From Druceiella hillmani (lineage: Eukaryota > Arthropoda > Insecta > Lepidoptera > Hepialidae), in assembly GCA_039881145.1 (NCBI GenBank), contig JAYKKI010000013.1, positions 41,807,501 through 41,871,500 on the forward strand: 64,000 nt of DNA, read 5' to 3'. The notes under the pieces are model-generated. The model was given only the letters and a program-made list of their open reading frames with translations. It had not been told where the DNA came from and made no database searches. The position numbers and the translations under genes were made by a program. Shown here one piece after another: positions 51,629 through 64,000 of this stretch (within the stretch, counting starts at the first letter, position 1; each line of letters starts with the position of its first letter).

Positions 51629-51805
51629 TGTATAAGTTTTTATTAATAATACACTAAGTACACTTTAAATATTAATGACATTTCATTTTCTATTTATATT
51701 CAGTCACTGTATCACTTTCATTACACATACGTTACTGTTTGTTTTTATTCAGTTACTGCACTTCACTGACAAGAAATTGGCGTTCAAACCCACGACGGAT
51801 CTTGC

Positions 51806-51813
51806 TTTATATA
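51806..51813 (-). promoter_or_regulatory. TATA box
   Basis: TATATAAA on the minus strand, between the heat-shock-element cluster and the basic ORF, about 180 bp upstream of its ATG. Confidence 0.5.
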
Positions 51814-51845
51814 CCCCTAGCAAAGGGTAGCCCCACCATACAAAA

Positions 51846-52075
51846 AAGGCTTCGAATGGTCCACAATATTCCAGAACGTTCTACAACATTTGAGAGTATT
51901 CTGGAATGTTCCACAATGATCTGGGGTGTTCCGGGATGTTCCCAAACGTTTCAGACTAAGCCCAGACATTCCATAATATTCCAGAATGTTCCGGAATGTT
52001 CTAAAATGTTGTGGAATGTTCTCGAATACCATTGAATGTTCTGGGCTGTTCTAGAAATTTCTAGAGGACGAAACT
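51846..52075 (-). promoter_or_regulatory. Cluster of heat-shock elements
   Basis: Dense alternating nGAAn and nTTCn pentamers, the binding unit of heat-shock factor. Clear examples: ATTCCAGAACGTTCTA (51878), ATTCTGGAATGTTCCA (51898), ATTCCAGAATGTTCCGGAAT (51978), GGAATGTTCTCGAAT (52013) and TGTTCTAGAAATTTCTAGAG (52047). Many lie on a 10-bp register around GGAATGTTCC. The motif is symmetric, so strand is assigned from the TATA box and ORF. Confidence 0.75.
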
Positions 52076-52619
52076 TCCAGCCCTTAAGCATGCCCTTCAG
52101 GAAAAACAGGAACCTTATTCATGGATGGGAGATAGGGGGCTACCACGCCATATAACTCCCTTGATCATACCAGGACTCGTTTTTGAATTTTAGCGTTATT
52201 AACTTGAATAGTGAATTGGCATTTGGGGAGTTCTTGTAGACTCAAAGACACAAACATATGTTTCATCTGTGCATTAGAAATTCAAACGTAATAGTATAGA
52301 AAGGTAAACGGAAAGAGAAATTTTGATTTACTGCGTTTGCGGGCAATTTAAAATTTTGGAAGATAAGCGAAAGGATTGCAATTTTTTGAATGTTAAAAGG
52401 GATTATTATTAATAAATCTGATGAATAGGGTCTGTTTTGAGATGAAATTGTTTTTGTGCATTTACTTAAAATTAATTATGCTTTTGTCTCTATTGTTATA
52501 GAATAGATAATATCAATTTATTTCCGCCATATTATTGAAAATAATTTGTGGTGAAATGTTTTAAAAACTCAATCATTGGTAACACTGCGAAATGCTGCCT
52601 ACTGGTACAACTCCCCACG

Positions 52620-53285
52620 TGTTTTTGACATTTAATATTTTTTGTTTACCTAACGCTTGCAAATAGTTTGTTTTTTTCCGATAGAAAAGAGTAAAAAACG
52701 CGATAAAAGTGTCAACTTTCTTTTGAGGAGTCAGAAACAATTTTGGCTCCTATAGAATCCAGGAAAACCATAATCGAGAATAAAAAAGCGACGCTGTGTC
52801 TTGGCAACGTAAGGAAAAACATGGAAGATGTTCTATGAATGGTGTCCATCGGGACGTTAAACAAATGGGACAAGTTCAGTTTAGCGAAAATGTAAATTTC
52901 TAATTTTGGTCAAGCACCTCCTTTAGTAGTACTGTCGAAACAACGATTCTTCGATTCTAGCGCAACGAAAATTTTGCGCTCATTACAATATATGGCATAA
53001 AAATAAAGCTCTATCGATTAAATCGATTAAAAAATAGGTCCAGAACTTTGAAGAATATGGTTCAACACAGAACATTTCCCGAAACACTTGTCAGTCGGTC
53101 ATTGAAAATTTCCGCGCCAAGTTGCAGCAGTATCAAAAAAATGAAGGATCGCATATGGACGATGAGATTTTTAAGAAATAAAATCTCAAATTGCGTACTT
53201 TCAGAATAAATATAAATTTTTTTTTTCATATAACTATTTATTTTTATCATCATATGAAATGTTAACGGACTTTCGGACCATCTGT
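52620..53285 (+). mobile_element. Possible degraded DNA transposon
   Basis: One frame near 53036-53150 reads NFEEYGSTQNISRNTCQSVI then ENFRAKLQQYQ, reminiscent of the helix-turn-helix region (FEETGS) of some transposase-like proteins. Stops on either side. Class undecided. Confidence 0.25.
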
Positions 53286-55186
53286 ATAATGATTGCTATT
53301 AATATCATGTAATGCTTTAAATATAATAATTACAGTAAATTTATATAATTCTAGGATTTTTATTTATTATTTTTATACGGTATTTAATGTACAAATACTA
53401 TAGGAAGGGATTTATTGTTGTAGAAACGATCTCTTTCTTCAACTAAAGTAGTAAATAATAAAATATATTAGGTATAATGGAAAACTGCAATAGAAAACAG
53501 TTGGAAAACAAACAAAAAATAATAAATATTAAGTAATTAATATGTGAAAAATGAAAAAAATGTATAGGTACAGAAATTTAGTAAATACTGACTACAATAA
53601 AAGATAGAATTTAGAAGAAATAGGTTTAGGGAGGGGACGATAAGGAATTACAGAAGGAATTTTCTTTCAGATGACCTGTGAACACGAGAATTGACACGTA
53701 TATCACAGTCCAAGTTATACCACAGCATTATTGTTAGCATGAATAGTGAAAAATATTTATAAAAATAGTATCATGTTTGGGAATATTCGTTTGAAACTAT
53801 TTTGTTAGAAAATAATGAACAGCGCCATCTATGGTCTATAAGTTAAATTTCATTCATTCCCTACAATGAGAATTACTGATGGCAATAGAAACATTTATAT
53901 AAGTTGGCTGATAGGTGGCGTTAAGACACTAACTGCATGAAATTATTATTCAGTGCTTCACCAATATATTTAAAAGTTTTGCTTAAAAAAGCTGGTCTAG
54001 GGACAATTGAACTGTAAAATGAGTGACTCCACATCAGTATTGTCATTGTTAATATTGAAATTGTTTATTGTATAGATTTGTGTACAGTTAATTTCAAAAG
54101 TTCGCCCTGCCATGCACAATTCAAGAGTCTCACGGGAGAATCGATGTAGATATTCTTAAAATCAGAAAGATACAATACTAAATAACAAGGGGAATAACTT
54201 CTAGCTGACTGCTTGTCGAAAACTAAAAAATGGGGTTTCGGAAGAAAATGGTTGCCAAAAAAATAAAATACAAAAGTAGAACGAACACTTAAAGATGCCA
54301 GATCGGATATTACATGTTATATCTTGTTTACGAAACGACATCTGAACTTAACTGAAAAAAGTCCCGAAACTATCAGTTAAGCTAGAGCCAGTGTTACAGC
54401 GAGTCTTTAAAAACGGGTTCAAGGTCTGTAATTGTAATTAGTTTAAATTGGAACCGAGGATATAACACAAGACCGTTCGTATTTTCAATAGTGATAACAT
54501 CAGCTTCAGTATTGGTTGGGTGCGTGACATCAGCGCCGCCTAGCGGCAGCAGCTTTATAGCCGCTTCAATTTTATTAGTACGCTTCAAATTAACGGCCCT
54601 AGGAAATGTTTACATGAATAATATAAAAAATAACGAATACTAGCAAGACTTTAGTTGTCGGTACCCATAATATATAATATCCATTTGTTTTAAGCTCAAT
54701 AAAGTGAATAAAATAATAAATATATTATAATATTTCAACCACAAACAATGCCAGACGGAATGCATTTTGTACTAGCTATCCATTAATTTTTTTTTATCTA
54801 ATTTCCAATTCGATATTGGAAATCTGTAAAATTTATAATTTGTTATTTCTACAATCAGAATAACTATCGTGTAATATTAAGAAAATTTGCTTTTATTGCA
54901 TAAAAAATTGGGTATGAGTTCAGTATAGAAAAAATATTAATTTTAGTGACTTTTTTAAAATTAATGTATATACATAAAAAATTACGTATTTGCAAAATGC
55001 GACTCAGTATTGCAAAGAAATGTACTTGCAACAAATGTTTTTATTTTGTTGTTGCTGAAGCATTTTTCAATATTTTTATTTTACATATAGAATTATATAA
55101 TATACACTTAATGCTAATAATAACGATTTACAAAGTATTAAAATGTAAATAATTATGACTTTAAATATTTAGTTAATATTAAAAAT

Positions 55187-55249
<63 letters not shown>

Positions 55250-56602
55250 CTTTAAATTTCCTGTTTTTTGGCTGATAAACCGTGAAATTCTCATTGTTGC
55301 TAAAATACATTTGTTCCCCATTATTAATATATAATTTAGAAATATCATAAACTAAATTTAGAATATTTAATAACATTTTTTTAAGATTGATAGAATTAAA
55401 TGTTTTTATTAATAATAAGTGAGTTAGATATCCTCTTTTTAAAATTTTGAAAATTGCGCTTAATCTCTTGTTTAACTTTTTCTCTTATTATCACCAATCG
55501 GATTTACATGTTTGGTAAATATGTAATATTTAATTACAAATTCAAAGTGAAAATAGTCAAAAAATTGCAACATAAGAAATTAAGGTATTATTGTAATTTT
55601 TTTATTCAATAAATTTTTCATAATAAAATAATGAGTACTGAGACCTATTTTTTTAAATACATCGTTTTTTTATATATATTCTTTCATTAAGACATCAGTG
55701 AAATTCGCATTTTTGCTGAACTGAATTGGTTCCAGAAGTAAGCATGACAATATACATAACTAAATTATATTATATATTACAATATTTAACAGGAGCCTTA
55801 AGATATTTCCCGTTCCGCCACAGCGAGCGCTGCGGTCGATTTTGTTACCCCCACTTTGTGTTCGCACCAAGCCAACAGGTCTTAAGCTAAGTCGGGAAAA
55901 CTTATTGGATCAGGGCTGAAAAAACACATAAACAAAAAAAGTGAAAAAGAAACTGTAACAGTACTTTTAATTATTTCTGTATTCAGAGAATTAATATCTC
56001 TCATGGTGGTGTTTGCTTATGTTTATAGATAATTTAAAAACAATTTTAGTTAGTGCATCATTATTTTATCGGAATATTAGAAAGATGGCTAATGGGAAGT
56101 GATCTTCGATAAGGTACATAGCATATGGCTTGACCATTCGGGTAATCGAAAACAATATTTAAAAACCCGTTTTTCTGCTGGTCTAGGGCTAAAAATCTTA
56201 TTTAAAATCTTATTTAAAGAATCGTGTTTCCGATATCCACCACACGCGGTCAAGACTCTCAGCCGGACTTACTGACAGCTAAAAACGTATTTCTGTTTCT
56301 GATTAACTGTCAGTCGAGTCGGAACAAGAGTCTACTTTACCGACTGTACCCTATTGCACGGTCTAATCGATAACGTACGCTGACAAAATATCTTTTTAAT
56401 TGTCATTAAATCCGACTGAGAGTCCTGACCGTGTGTGGTGCATAGAGGCGTTTGTGTACATCACCTAATTTTCACCAAAAACCTGGTCGTCTTTAGGAAA
56501 AAAGTGGCCGATTTTAGGATAATTGGATACATGATGAAACAATCTCTATTAACTTCTAAAATACTTTCAATTTAAATATACAGTAGCTAAGTAAATAAAT
56601 AT
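53286..56602. other. Intergenic, little recognised
   Basis: AT-rich. A (TA)n tract at 55192-55245. GC-richer patches near 54380-54600 (minus-strand frame with LLPLGGADVTHPTNTEADV) and 55795-55880 look like TE-derived sequence but are not identified. Confidence 0.55.
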
Positions 56603-57030
56603 AACTAGCGTGACCCGTGCGAAGTCTTCGCATTATTTATTCCATTATGAAGCTCAGATGACAGATCAAACAAATATTTTACTAAAATTGACATATAGAG
56701 GCGCAAGTATCAAAAGCATTAAGCTAAAGCGCCACTTTATTTATAAGTGAGTGGATTTGAAATTAAACAAAAATTTTACCGACCTTCAATCATATTGACG
56801 TTGAGCCGATAGATGGCAGCATTGCTGTTTTGTGTATATAATTTTAATAATTAATTAATTTGCAAAAACAATAGCAATAATACATTTTTTAGTTGTGGAT
56901 ACCGGTAGAGCAAGCAATTATCTATAAAATGATATATAATTTATGTGGATTAGTTGTGAGATTTTTTCTAAAAAGGTAGAGTAACATCTTAACCTTAGCG
57001 TATTAATATATATGATGATATGATGATGAT
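56603..57030 (+). mobile_element. SINE/non-LTR-like repeat, copy 2
   Basis: Starts AACTAGCGTGACCCGTGCGA and ends in a TATGATGATATGATGATGAT tail. Nearly identical to 36981-37400, the tail being the most variable part. Confidence 0.75.
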
Positions 57031-57330
57031 TCTTACAGGAAAATTTACCATAGATCCTAAAATAGCAGATTTTAAAATTATGAGAAGTTGAATTTAAAAA
57101 ATACTGATGGGGTCGATATTTGGTTAATTCATTATATGTTGGTTGTAGATTAATGGACGATTAAATAAGCGAGAGCAATCGGATCTAGTCCGAAGTTTTC
57201 TGGCATTTAAAGATAATTGAATTATAAATCTTAAACTATGTTAAAAGCCAGGGTTCAAGGTTCAATTTCTCAGTGATTGCTTCTGTCAATCAAAATGTCT
57301 TTGATTAGTTGCGATTATATTTATTTAAGT

Positions 57331-57840
57331 AACTAGCTGTGCCCGCAACTTCGTTCTCTCAGACCTAAAGAAAATATTATTAAGTTAACTGTAAGATTGA
57401 TTACTTAAGTAAACTTTTTTAAGCAGATGCATTTAGTTTTTAAAAATCAAATTACCATATATATTAGTTGGTTGATCGCGATGAAGCATCTATATACTAC
57501 CCAAGATCCAACATACAATCAGTGAAAACTTCATCGAAAGCCGAACAAATTTCCAATAAAATTAATTGCAGGAAGACGATCAACAACGACGACTGCCCTC
57601 ATGCGTTTGCCCGCATTCAAGTTGCTTGCTCAAACACCTACTCCTCTCACACTACTTCATACTTCACTTCTGGGCATGTCAATTTCGTCATTGTATGGCC
57701 CGGTGGAAAATTACAATGCGCGATTTATATACACGCAGCGCCATCTATTAATGTACACAGGTACACTATACACGTATGTAATTACTACGCGTCAAGCAGC
57801 CTATGCACTTGCTTATTCTTGGCGTTGTCTAATGCAATGA
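57331..57840 (+). mobile_element. Related SINE-like repeat
   Basis: Begins AACTAGCTGTGCCCGCAACT, a start I associate with dispersed repeats in insects, and includes CAGCGCCATCTATT near 57738. A 131-codon frame inside (57468-57863) has no recognised similarity. Confidence 0.4.
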
Positions 57841-58058
57841 AAATGAATTTTCGAAAATTTTAAATTTGCATATCTACTCATTAAGTGAAACGATTACAAT
57901 GAAATAAAAACTATTTATTATTTCAAGTTAGCCACTATGTTGTTCCATAAAATTTAATTCAAATTGGGTTAACAGCTTTTACATGATGGGTGCACGAATA
58001 AACACACAAAAACATAAACAGGCAAAAATTCCCAAACTGGTTTTAACATGTTCTATAC

Positions 58059-58192
58059 CAGGGGTTCCCAAACTTTTTTAATTCGCAGCGCCCTTACAGA
58101 TTTGGAATTTTTTCATGACGCCCTTGTTTTTAATATTACTACATCGAAGTTAATCAGGTACAAAAAAAAATAAAATTTTGTACTGAAACTCA
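58059..58192 (+). mobile_element. hAT element end, truncated
   Basis: CAGGGGTTCCCAAACTTTTT is a typical hAT terminal inverted repeat, followed by GCAGCGCCC. No matching right end is visible; a (TA)n tract follows. Confidence 0.5.
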
Positions 58193-58194
58193 CA

Positions 58195-58257
<63 letters not shown>
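58193..58257. repeat. (TA)n microsatellite
   Basis: Pure dinucleotide run. Confidence 0.97.
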
Positions 58258-58259
<2 letters not shown>

Positions 58260-58686
58260 TTTGAAGGTTTATGCATTATTTGACTACATTATGTGAAAAT
58301 GCCCCATACAAAACACAACTGGCTTATGACGTCACTGCCCCGTATTTAGCATTCATTATAAAAGAGTTTATTAAATATATTTAGTATCTCGTTAAATATT
58401 GCGTTTAAGTTATATATTGCATATTATAATTTACCAAATTTTTTTGTGTGGAAACCAAATTCATAATAACTTCTTCTATTTAATGAAAAAATTGACACTT
58501 TTCCTATTTAGAAGTTTCGATTAATTGTTTGTTATATGCATTATTTATATCATCCCAAAGTTTTTTTAAACTTACTCTACAGATTTAAAACCTTCTTACA
58601 AACAATACCGACATCAGTCAAATATCCTATTATGTACGTATTTTACCAGAGCAAGATATAGATAGATGTGGCGCTTCGCGGCGCCA
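58258..58686. other. Intergenic, nothing recognised
   Basis: AT-rich, no gene or repeat seen. Confidence 0.6.
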
Positions 58687-59265
58687 CTGCCACACCCCGA
58701 CACTCCATACTAGCAGATTTAATTGCCTACACTGTATATACGTACTCGCCTGTCTGTATCCGTTTGTGTGTGTGCATAAATCAATGTAGGGCTTTCTACA
58801 GCGTGCAGTAAAGAATATTTACTAATACTGCATATCGGCATAACACCGACACTCCACATTAGCTAATAGAATTAATTGCCTACACTGTACATACGTACTC
58901 GCCTGTCTGTATCCGTTTGTGTGTGTGCATAAATCAATGTAGGGCTGTCTATAGCGTGCAGTAAAGAATATTTACTAATACTGCATATCGGCATAACCCC
59001 GACACTCCACACTAGCTAATAGACTTAATTGCCTACACTATTACATACCTACTCGTCTACCCGTATCCGTTTGTGTGTGTGCATAAATTATTGTAGGGCT
59101 GCCGCTTCGTGTGGGCACACCCCGACACTCCATATAAGCGAACAGATTTAATTGCCTACATTATTACATACGTATTCGTCTATCCTTATCCGTATGTGTG
59201 TATGCGTAAATTAACGTAGGGCTATCTACAGCGTGCAGGTAAAGAATGTTTACTATTACTACATA
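58687..59265. repeat. About 150-bp tandem repeat, 4 copies
   Basis: GACACTCCA recurs at 58699, 58848, 59001 and 59124 (spacing 149, 153, 123). Units carry TTAATTGCCTACACT, CGTACTCGCCTGTCTG, CCGTTTGTGTGTGTGC and GCGTGCAGTAAAGAATATTT; the third unit is shortened by loss of the last block. Confidence 0.9.
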
Positions 59266-60290
59266 TGGGCCTCGATCGTTGCGGGCAATCGCGCCGTTCG
59301 AGTGAGTTGACGCTATACGTCAGCAACATAGCTGTTTCTCTTTCTAACGAATAGCATCGATCGAATGACTGTCTCGACAGCACGGTGACGCAGTACTTTA
59401 TACCGGGCTGCACGTCTTTATTATTATCGAATTGTAAAAATGAAATTATGTAAATAAATATTTTATACTATGTGAAAGTGATTTGATAATACTAATATTG
59501 AGATAGAATTTGAAAAAAGGTACTTAGTGTGGATCCTAAAAACGAAATCAATTTTTTTAATAAAAATAAATTTTGTTCACTTATATATGTGATACAATGG
59601 AATAAGGTCTTCGTTTTACTTTTGACTCTTAATAAACTATATAAAAAGCCTACAGCCGACACTACAAGGATACCTTTTCCAACCACATCGAGTTCAAACA
59701 AAACAATGTCTTTTAAGAATAGTTTGAAATTTAAAACTGCTCAGTGACTCGTTTTTAGACATAACATTATAGGTACTAACCAAATAAGTTGGTGATACAA
59801 AACAAAATTATTTACAACCAAAAAGGAAAACAAAACAATCTCCAATTCCCTTGATTTTATTGCTTTCTAGGCCCTCGCACACAGCGCAATAACGAACAGT
59901 TATATTGAATTATTATGAACAGTTATCAATTAAGACTGAATTATACAAATTAAACTCAACCAAACATCGCAAAATTGAACCAATACACACGCGCACGCAA
60001 CAAGCGGCAACCTGGGATCGCGTACTTGCGATCGCGCGCTTGATGGTACCCGTTATCTGCGGGTGATGTTAACCTGGCGGGGGAGGTGAGTGTCGCTTCT
60101 TTACGCAGTAATAGTTAGTATTATTTGCCTTTTGAGAGCATTTTGCGTACCAGAACACTTTTTCTGAGCAGTGAACAAAATTGAGCTGCAACGTTCGCGT
60201 TGGTGACTCTGAGCTCTCAGGTTCGGGTCGGTGACGCTTAATCCGGTAAACTCTGCTCCCTTCGTCATCGGCTGCACCCTGCGCACTTTT
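59266..60290. other. GC-richer intergenic patches, unidentified
   Basis: 59270-59420 and 59985-60290 are GC-rich relative to the window (for example GGGATCGCGTACTTGCGATC), without a convincing exon. 60290 marks the edge of the satellite. Confidence 0.5.
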
Positions 60291-63200
60291 TGATTAATGT
60301 ATTATTTGAGTATAATTTAATATCATACGCGAATGCTATTGTGTAATAATTCATGTGTATACAGTTAGTGTATAATATTTTATTTGAGAGTAGTTTGATA
60401 TAATACGCGTATGTTATTGTGGTATAATTCAAGTGTATACAGTTAGTGTATAATATTTTATTTGAGAGTAGTTTGATATAATACGCGAATGCTATTGTAT
60501 AATAATTCAAGTGTATACAGTTAGTGTATAATATTTTATTTGAGAGTAGTTTAATATAATACGCGAATGCTATTGTATAATAATTCAAGTGTATACAGTT
60601 AGTGTATAATATTTTATTTGAGAGTAGTTTAATATAATACGCGAATGCTATTGTGTAATAATTCAAGTGTATATAGTTAGTGTATAATATTTTATTTGAG
60701 AGTAGTTTGATATAATACGCGTATGTTATTGTGGTATAATTCAAGTGTATACAGTTAGTGTATAATATTTTATTTGAGAGTAGTTTGATATAATACGCGA
60801 ATGCTATTGTATAATAATTCAAGTGTATACAGTTAGTGTATAATATTTTATTTGAGAGTAGTTTAATATAATACGCGAATGCTATTGTATAATAATTCAA
60901 GTGTATACAGTTAGTGTATAATATTTTATTTGAGAGTAGTTTAATATAATACGCGAATGCTATTGTATAATAATTCAAGTGTATACAGTTAGTGTATAAT
61001 ATTTTATTTGAGAGTAGTTTAATATAATACGCGAATGCTATTGTGTAATAATTCAAGTGTATACAGTTAGTGTATAATATTTTATTTGAGAGTAGTTTAA
61101 TATAATACGCGAATGCTATTGTATAATAATTCAAGTGTATACAGTTAGTGTATAATATTTTATTTGAGAGTAGTTTAATATAATGTGCGTATGTCATTGT
61201 GTAATAATTCAAGTGTATACAGTTAGTGTATAATATTTTATTTAAGAGTAGTTTGATATAATACGCGTATGTTATTGTGGTATAATTCAAGTGTATACAG
61301 TTAGTATATAATATTTTATTTAAGAGTAGTTTGATATAATACGCGTATGTTATTGTGGTATAATTCAAGTGTATACAGTTAGTATATAATATTTGATTTA
61401 AGAGTAGTTTGATATAATACGCGTATGTTATTGTGGTATAATTCAAGTGTATACAGTTAGTGTATAATATTTTATTTAAGAGTAGTTTGATATAATACGC
61501 GTATGTTATTGTATAATAATTCAAGTGTATACAGTTAGTGTATAATATTTTATTTGAGAGTAGTTTGATATAATACGTGTATGTTATTGTGGTATAATTC
61601 AAGTTTATACAGTTAGTATATAATATTTTATTTGAGAGTATTTGATATAATGTGCGTATGTTATTGTGTAATAATTCAAGTGTATACAGTTAGTATATAA
61701 TATTTTATTTGAGAGTAGTTTGATATAATACGCGTATGTTATTGTGGTATAATTCAAGTGTATATAGTTAGTGTATAATATTTTATTTGAGAGTAATTTA
61801 ATATAATGTGCATATGTTATTGTGGTGTAATTCAAGTGTATATAGTTAGTGTATAATATTTTATTTGCGAGTAGTTTAATATAATACGCAAATACTACTG
61901 TGTAATAATTCAAGTGTATATAGTCAATGTATAATATTTTATTTGAGAGTAGTTTAATATAATACGCGTATGTTATTGTGTAATAATTCAAGTGTATACA
62001 GTTAGTGTATAATATTTTATTTGAGAGTAGTTTGATATAATACGCGTATGTTATTGTGGTACAATTCAAGTGTATATAGTTAGTGTATAATATTTTATTT
62101 GAGAGTAATTTAATATAATGTGCATATGTTATTGTGGTGTAATTCAAGTGTATATAGTTAGTGTATAATATTTTATTTGCGAGTAGTTTAATATAATACG
62201 CAAATACTACTGTGTAATAATTCAAGTGTATATAGTCAATGTATAATATTTTATTTGAGAGTAGTTTAATATAATACGCGTATGTTATTGTGTAATAATT
62301 CAAGTGTATACAGTTAGTGTATAATATTTTATTTGAGAGTAGTTTGATATAATACGTGTATGTTATTGTGGTATAATTCAAGTGTATACAGTTAGTGTAT
62401 AATATTTTATTTGAGAGTAGTTTAATATAATGTGCGTATGTTATTGTGTAATAATTCAAGTGTATACAGTTAGTATATAATATTTTATTTGACAGTATTT
62501 CATATAATGTGCGTATGTTATTGTGGTATAATTCAAGTGTATACAGTTAGTGTATAATATTTTAATTGCGAGTAGTTTAATATAATACGCAAATTCTACT
62601 GTGTAATAATTCAAGAGTATATAGTCAATGTATAATATTTTATTTGAGAGTAGTTTAATATAATACGCGTATGTTATTGTGTAATAATTCAAGTGTATAC
62701 AGTTAGTGTATAATATTTTATTTGAGAGTAGTTTGATATAATACGTGTATGTTATTGTGGTATAATTCAAGTGTATACAGTTAGTGTATAATATTTTATT
62801 TGAGAGTAGTTTAATATAATGTGCGTATGTTATTGTGTAATAATTCAAGTGTATACAGTTAGTATATAATATTTTATTTGAGAGTATTTCATATAATGTG
62901 CGTATGTTATTGTGGTATAATTCAAGTGTATACAGTTAGTGTATAATATTTTAATTGCGAGTAGTTTAATGTAATACGCAAATTCTACTGTGTAATAATT
63001 TAAGTGTATATAGTCAATGTATAATATTTTATTTGAGAGTAGTTTAATATAATACGCGTATGTTATTGTGTAATAATTCAAGTGTATACAGTTAGTGTAT
63101 AATATTTTAATTGCGAGTAGTTTAATGTAATACGCAAATTCTACTGTGTAATAATTCAAGTGTATATAGTCAATGTATAATATTTTATTTGAGAGTAGTT

Positions 63201-64000
63201 TAATATAATACGCGTATGTTATTGTGTAATAATTCAAGTGTATACAGTTAGTGTATAATATTTTATTTGAGAGTAGTTTGATATAATACGTGTATGTTAT
63301 TGTGGTATAATTCAAGTGTATACAGTTAGTGTATAATATTTTATTTGAGAGTAGTTTAATATAATGTGCGTATGTTATTGTGTAATAATTCAAGTGTATA
63401 CAGTTAGTATATAATATTTTATTTGAGAGTATTTCATATAATGTGCGTATGTTATTGTGGTATAATTCAAGTGTATACAGTTAGTGTATAATATTTTAAT
63501 TGCGAGTAGTTTAATGTAATACGCAAATTCTACTGTGTAATAATTCAAGTGTATATAGTCAATGTATAATATTTTATTTGAGAGTAGTTTAATATAATAC
63601 GCGTATGTTATTGTGTAATAATTCAAGTGTATACAGTTAGTGTATAATATTTTATTTGAGAGTAGTTTGATATAATACGTGTATGTTATTGTGGTATAAT
63701 TCAAGTGTATACAGTTAGTGTATAATATTTTATTTGAGAGTAGTTTAATATAATGTGCGTATGTTATTGTGTAATAATTCAAGTGTATACAGTTAGTATA
63801 TAATATTTTATTTGAGAGTATTTCATATAATGTGCGTATGTTATTGTGGTATAATTCAAGTGTATACAGTTAGTGTATAATATTTTAATTGCGAGTAGTT
63901 TAATGTAATACGCAAATTCTACTGTGTAATAATTTAAGTGTATATAGTCAATGTATAATATTTTATTTGAGAGTAGTTTAATATAATGTGCGTATGTTAT
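60291..64000. repeat. 78-bp AT-rich satellite, about 47 units, continues past window
   Basis: Units contain TTTATTTGAGAGTAGTTT, ATAATACGCG, ATTGTGGTATAATTCAAG and GTATACAGTTAGTGTATAAT. Spacing is 78 bp (for example 60431 to 60509), with occasional 77-bp units. The left part (to about 61600) is more uniform; the right part has a higher-order period of five units (389 bp), seen at junctions near 62457, 62846 and 63391-63782, with one seven-unit stretch (545 bp). Because 78 is a multiple of 3, minus-strand frames of up to 445 codons are open; these are not genes. Confidence 0.97.

Noticed and set aside
51739..52035. 98-codon + strand and 71-codon minus-strand ORFs over the heat-shock-element cluster
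   Set aside because: Repetitive peptide patterns follow the 10-bp GGAATGTTCC register; regulatory repeats explain them better.
57468..57863. 131-codon ORF with Cys and His residues
   Set aside because: Lies inside a SINE-like repeat, has no recognised similarity, and overlapping frames are equally open.
60265..63782. Long minus-strand open frames (445, 284, 182 and 130 codons) rich in Tyr, Ile and Asn
   Set aside because: They are the 78-bp satellite read in a frame free of stops because 78 is a multiple of 3; no splice, start or composition evidence for a gene.

Overview
The window is eukaryotic nuclear DNA from an insect, most likely a lepidopteran. It is very AT-rich with long (TA)n tracts and split genes. 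It carries piggyBac (TTAA), mariner and hAT relics. One dispersed repeat (43795-44285, with a fragment near 9490-9620) has the GACAGACAGAC...ACGAAGTGAT core and a closing ATGGAACC..TTCGT tail that I associate with moth and butterfly genomes. Species cannot be fixed from sequence alone.

Two genes are secure. On the + strand, the 3' end of par-1 (MARK-family Ser/Thr kinase) occupies 3136-16685: a phase-compatible 60-bp exon, then three exons encoding the complete C-terminal KA1 domain and ending at a UGA stop (14844-14846). On the - strand, convergent with par-1, lies a complete four-exon MACROD-type macro-domain gene (27183-50649, 281 codons plus stop) with introns of about 8.2, 4.2 and 10.2 kb and a mitochondrial-type N-terminus.

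The most striking feature is a 612-codon open frame directly after the par-1 UGA and in the same frame (14847-16682, TAG at 16683). It is GC-richer than its surroundings, has a basic/serine-rich protein-like composition, and has no ATG for its first 64 codons. The stop context is UGA-C, with a possible hairpin 3 nt downstream. An in-phase alternative acceptor (exon from 14869) also joins this frame to the preceding par-1 exon. So par-1 probably makes a long C-terminal isoform by stop-codon readthrough or alternative splicing.

The rest is repeats: two piggyBac deletion derivatives that both keep a short acidic N-terminal ORF; two broken mariners, one carrying a nested foldback element with an 11-bp target duplication; a palindromic element whose two strands encode nearly the same 69-codon ORF, followed by a 280/279-bp alternating tandem array; several minisatellites; a cluster of heat-shock-element pentamers with a TATA box upstream of a basic ORF; and a 78-bp satellite with higher-order structure filling 60291-64000 and running off the window end.
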